The notes under the pieces were generated by a model. The model worked only from the letters and a program-made list of their open reading frames with translations. It did not search any database and was not told the DNA's origin. From an uncultured Sulfurovum sp. (GTDB lineage Bacteria > Campylobacterota > Campylobacteria > Campylobacterales > Sulfurovaceae), in the NCBI GenBank assembly GCA_947313765.1, contig CAMZNQ010000033.1, forward strand, positions 1-7,293: a stretch of DNA of 7,293 nucleotides, in the 5' to 3' direction. Shown here piece by piece: positions 5,554-7,293 of the stretch. The position numbers and the translations under genes were made by a program. How positions within the stretch are numbered: the stretch's first letter is position 1; each line of letters begins with the position of its first letter.

Positions 5554-7293
5554 TTTAGGTTTATTAGTTTTAATCTCTTTAGGTTCTGAAATTTCAAAAT
5601 TTTCAAGACGTTTTATTGCAGACTCTAAATCATCTTTAGACATTTTAACAGATAGCTGAAATACTAAACCTATATTTTTAAATCTATTTTGTCTAATAGA
5701 ATTCTCTATATTCTCTAAAGAACTTTTAGTTGTTAAATTTTCTCTTATAACAACTAATGTTCTATCTACATATTTTACAAGGTTTAATACCTCTGGCATC
5801 TCTTCAAAAGATGGTGTATCTACAAGAATATAATCATACTCTCTTTTTAGATTATTAAAAAACTCTTCCATGTTATCAGAGTTTATTAACTCAACTGGAT
5901 CTGGTGGAATAGGCCCTGCAGTAATAATATCTAGGTTACAATCTATGGATGTAGAAAAACGTATATTGCCTAAGTTATCTCTATTGCTTAGATATGTACT
6001 CATGCCAGAGTATGGTAATTCCATATCAACATATCTATGTAAAGAGGGTTCAATCATATTTAAATCTACAATAATTGTCTTTAATTTTACATCTTTAAAG
6101 AAAATAGCACTTAGATTAATAAGTGTTGTTGTTTTTCCCTCTCCTCTCATGGACGAGGTAATAAGAATTATATTTCCCTCATTATGCTTTTTTGAGAATT
6201 GTAGATTTATTGCTAATTTTTTATAGGCATCCTCTACTCCTTTAGGTATATCTTTTTTCATATCATATAGAGGTATCTCTCCATAAAATGGTATTTTTAA
6301 TCTCTCTTCTATATCTTGTTTTTTATTGATTTTCTTTTTAAGAGAAGAGCGAATAAATGCTAAAAAAACGCCTAATACTAATCCTGCAATAGATGAAATA
6401 ATTAAAAGCATCATTCGTTTAGGCTTAATTGGATTACCTGAAGAGAATGCTTTATCTACAGCTTCATAATCAGATAGCGTTGCAACTTTAACTAACTCAT
6501 TCTCTGATTTTTTTTCTAAAAGGTATGTGTATATCTTAGAATTAACTTCATAATTTCTTTTAAAATTAACATAGTTTTTCTCTTTTTTAGGTAGTGCTGT
6601 TAATATTTTTTCATATTTTCTCTTCTGTTTTAAAAGAGTTTTATGTTTAACATCTAATTTACGTTTGAAATTTTTAACATTTAAAACAATACTTTTTCTA
6701 ATCCTATTTATTCGTCTATGTAATTTGATAAGAGGTGGGTATTTATCTGTAAACTCTAAGCTTAGCTCCTCTGCTTTTACTTGTAAATCTTGAATATCAG
6801 TGATAAGTTTTAGTGTAGATTGTGCATTAAATTCCAATAGAGTAGGTGCAAGAGAGTCAAGATTACGATTATGTTTTATAAATACAAGAAGATTTGAAAT
6901 TAGTTTCTCTTTTAACTCAATTTCAGATAATTCCAGCTCAATATTACTCAATTTTTCATAAGAGTTTCTAGAGTTAGCAGAAGGGTCAATTGTTTTATTG
7001 TGAGATTGATACTCTTCTAATTCATTTTCAGATTTCTCTAACTTCTTTTTTGTGATGGTAAGACGCTCTTCTAAGAAATCTAAAATTTTACTATTGATAC
7101 TATTTTTTTGGAAGATACTTCTATTAATATAGGCTTCAACTAACGCATCAAGATATTGATTTGCACGTTTTGAGATATTATCTTGGAATTTTACTTTAAT
7201 TAGATTTGTATCTAATTTTACTTGAGTTACAGATAGAGAATTTTTAATAATATTTTCATATATTTGTCGTTTATTTCCTTGTAGTTTGATATA
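5542..7293 (-). CDS. Wzc/ExoP-like polysaccharide co-polymerase with degenerate BY-kinase domain (5' end cut off)
   Basis: The reading frame is open to the right edge, giving 583 visible residues; the TTG at 6951 is an internal Leu codon, not a start. Domains in order: Wzz-type periplasmic region with long coiled coils (about 60-245), GNVR-like segment (LPKKEKNYVNFKRNYEVNS, about 234-252), Pro-containing linker NPIKPKR, membrane helix (about 293-315), and cytoplasmic CpsD/CapB-like ATPase. Such proteins set exopolysaccharide or capsule chain length at the inner membrane. Walker A is intact (SSMRGEGKTTT, Lys387) and Walker B is ILVDTPS (Asp492). The A' motif reads IIVDLNMIEP, so the second Asp of DxD is Asn412 and the usual Arg is Ile. 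The EX2RX2R oligomerisation motif reads DAYKKLA, and the C-terminal tail has no tyrosine cluster. Autokinase activity is therefore doubtful. The N-terminal cytoplasmic tail and first membrane helix are outside the window. It overlaps the convergent gene by 12 bases. Confidence 0.9.
   Translation of the reverse strand, partial: YIKLQGNKRQIYENIIKNSLSVTQVKLDTNLIKVKFQDNISKRANQYLDALVEAYINRSIFQKNSINSKILDFLEERLTITKKKLEKSENELEEYQSHNKTIDPSANSRNSYEKLSNIELELSEIELKEKLISNLLVFIKHNRNLDSLAPTLLEFNAQSTLKLITDIQDLQVKAEELSLEFTDKYPPLIKLHRRINRIRKSIVLNVKNFKRKLDVKHKTLLKQKRKYEKILTALPKKEKNYVNFKRNYEVNSKIYTYLLEKKSENELVKVATLSDYEAVDKAFSSGNPIKPKRMMLLIISSIAGLVLGVFLAFIRSSLKKKINKKQDIEERLKIPFYGEIPLYDMKKDIPKGVEDAYKKLAINLQFSKKHNEGNIILITSSMRGEGKTTTLINLSAIFFKDVKLKTIIVDLNMIEPSLHRYVDMELPYSGMSTYLSNRDNLGNIRFSTSIDCNLDIITAGPIPPDPVELINSDNMEEFFNNLKREYDYILVDTPSFEEMPEVLNLVKYVDRTLVVIRENLTTKSSLENIENSIRQNRFKNIGLVFQLSVKMSKDDLESAIKRLENFEISEPKEIKTNKPKLLT

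Noticed and set aside
5870..6226. Plus-strand 118-residue ORF
   Set aside because: It is antisense to the ATPase domain of the Wzc-like gene, which has recognisable Walker motifs in this stretch.

Overview
The window is AT-rich and densely packed. It looks like a member of the Campylobacterota (Epsilonproteobacteria), of the Sulfurovum/Sulfurimonas/Arcobacter kind. The evidence is the strong AT bias, a U32-family protein next to purE (an arrangement I recall from Campylobacter jejuni), a Cj0069-type ATP-grasp protein, and promoters that are mainly -10 elements without clear -35 boxes. The genus assignment is inference.

Layout from left to right. Bases 1-1926 (minus strand) form a likely operon: a U32-family protein with a GTG start, a 27-residue amphipathic peptide ORF, then purE running off the left edge. 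Across a 115-base divergent promoter region, 2042-2445 (plus strand) holds a translationally coupled pair: a 73-aa two-helix membrane protein and a 60-aa CPXCG-type Cys-rich protein. A hairpin at 2448-2491 separates this pair from a convergent YqiA-type alpha/beta hydrolase (2547-3092, minus strand, TTG start). Upstream of the hydrolase are its own extended -10 promoter and the clean intrinsic terminator of the next gene, a Cj0069-type ATP-grasp protein (3175-4230, minus strand). From 4231 to 4368 is a divergent control region with a perfect FNR-type palindrome. To its right are a secreted protein of unknown family with an Asp-Asp-Glu motif (4369-5553, plus strand) and, overlapping its end by 12 bases, a minus-strand Wzc/ExoP-like polysaccharide co-polymerase that runs off the right edge.

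How the genes work together. The left operon is housekeeping: purine synthesis plus probable tRNA modification by the U32 protein. The right end looks like the edge of an exopolysaccharide locus: a chain-length/BY-kinase-like protein next to a secreted, possibly glycan-active enzyme. The FNR box suggests that the ATP-grasp gene, and perhaps the secreted protein, respond to oxygen or redox state. No RNA genes, insertion sequences, CRISPR arrays or attachment sites were seen. The points most worth following are the 27-aa peptide, the FNR box at about -40.5, the degenerate kinase motifs in the Wzc-like protein, and the unrecognised secreted protein.
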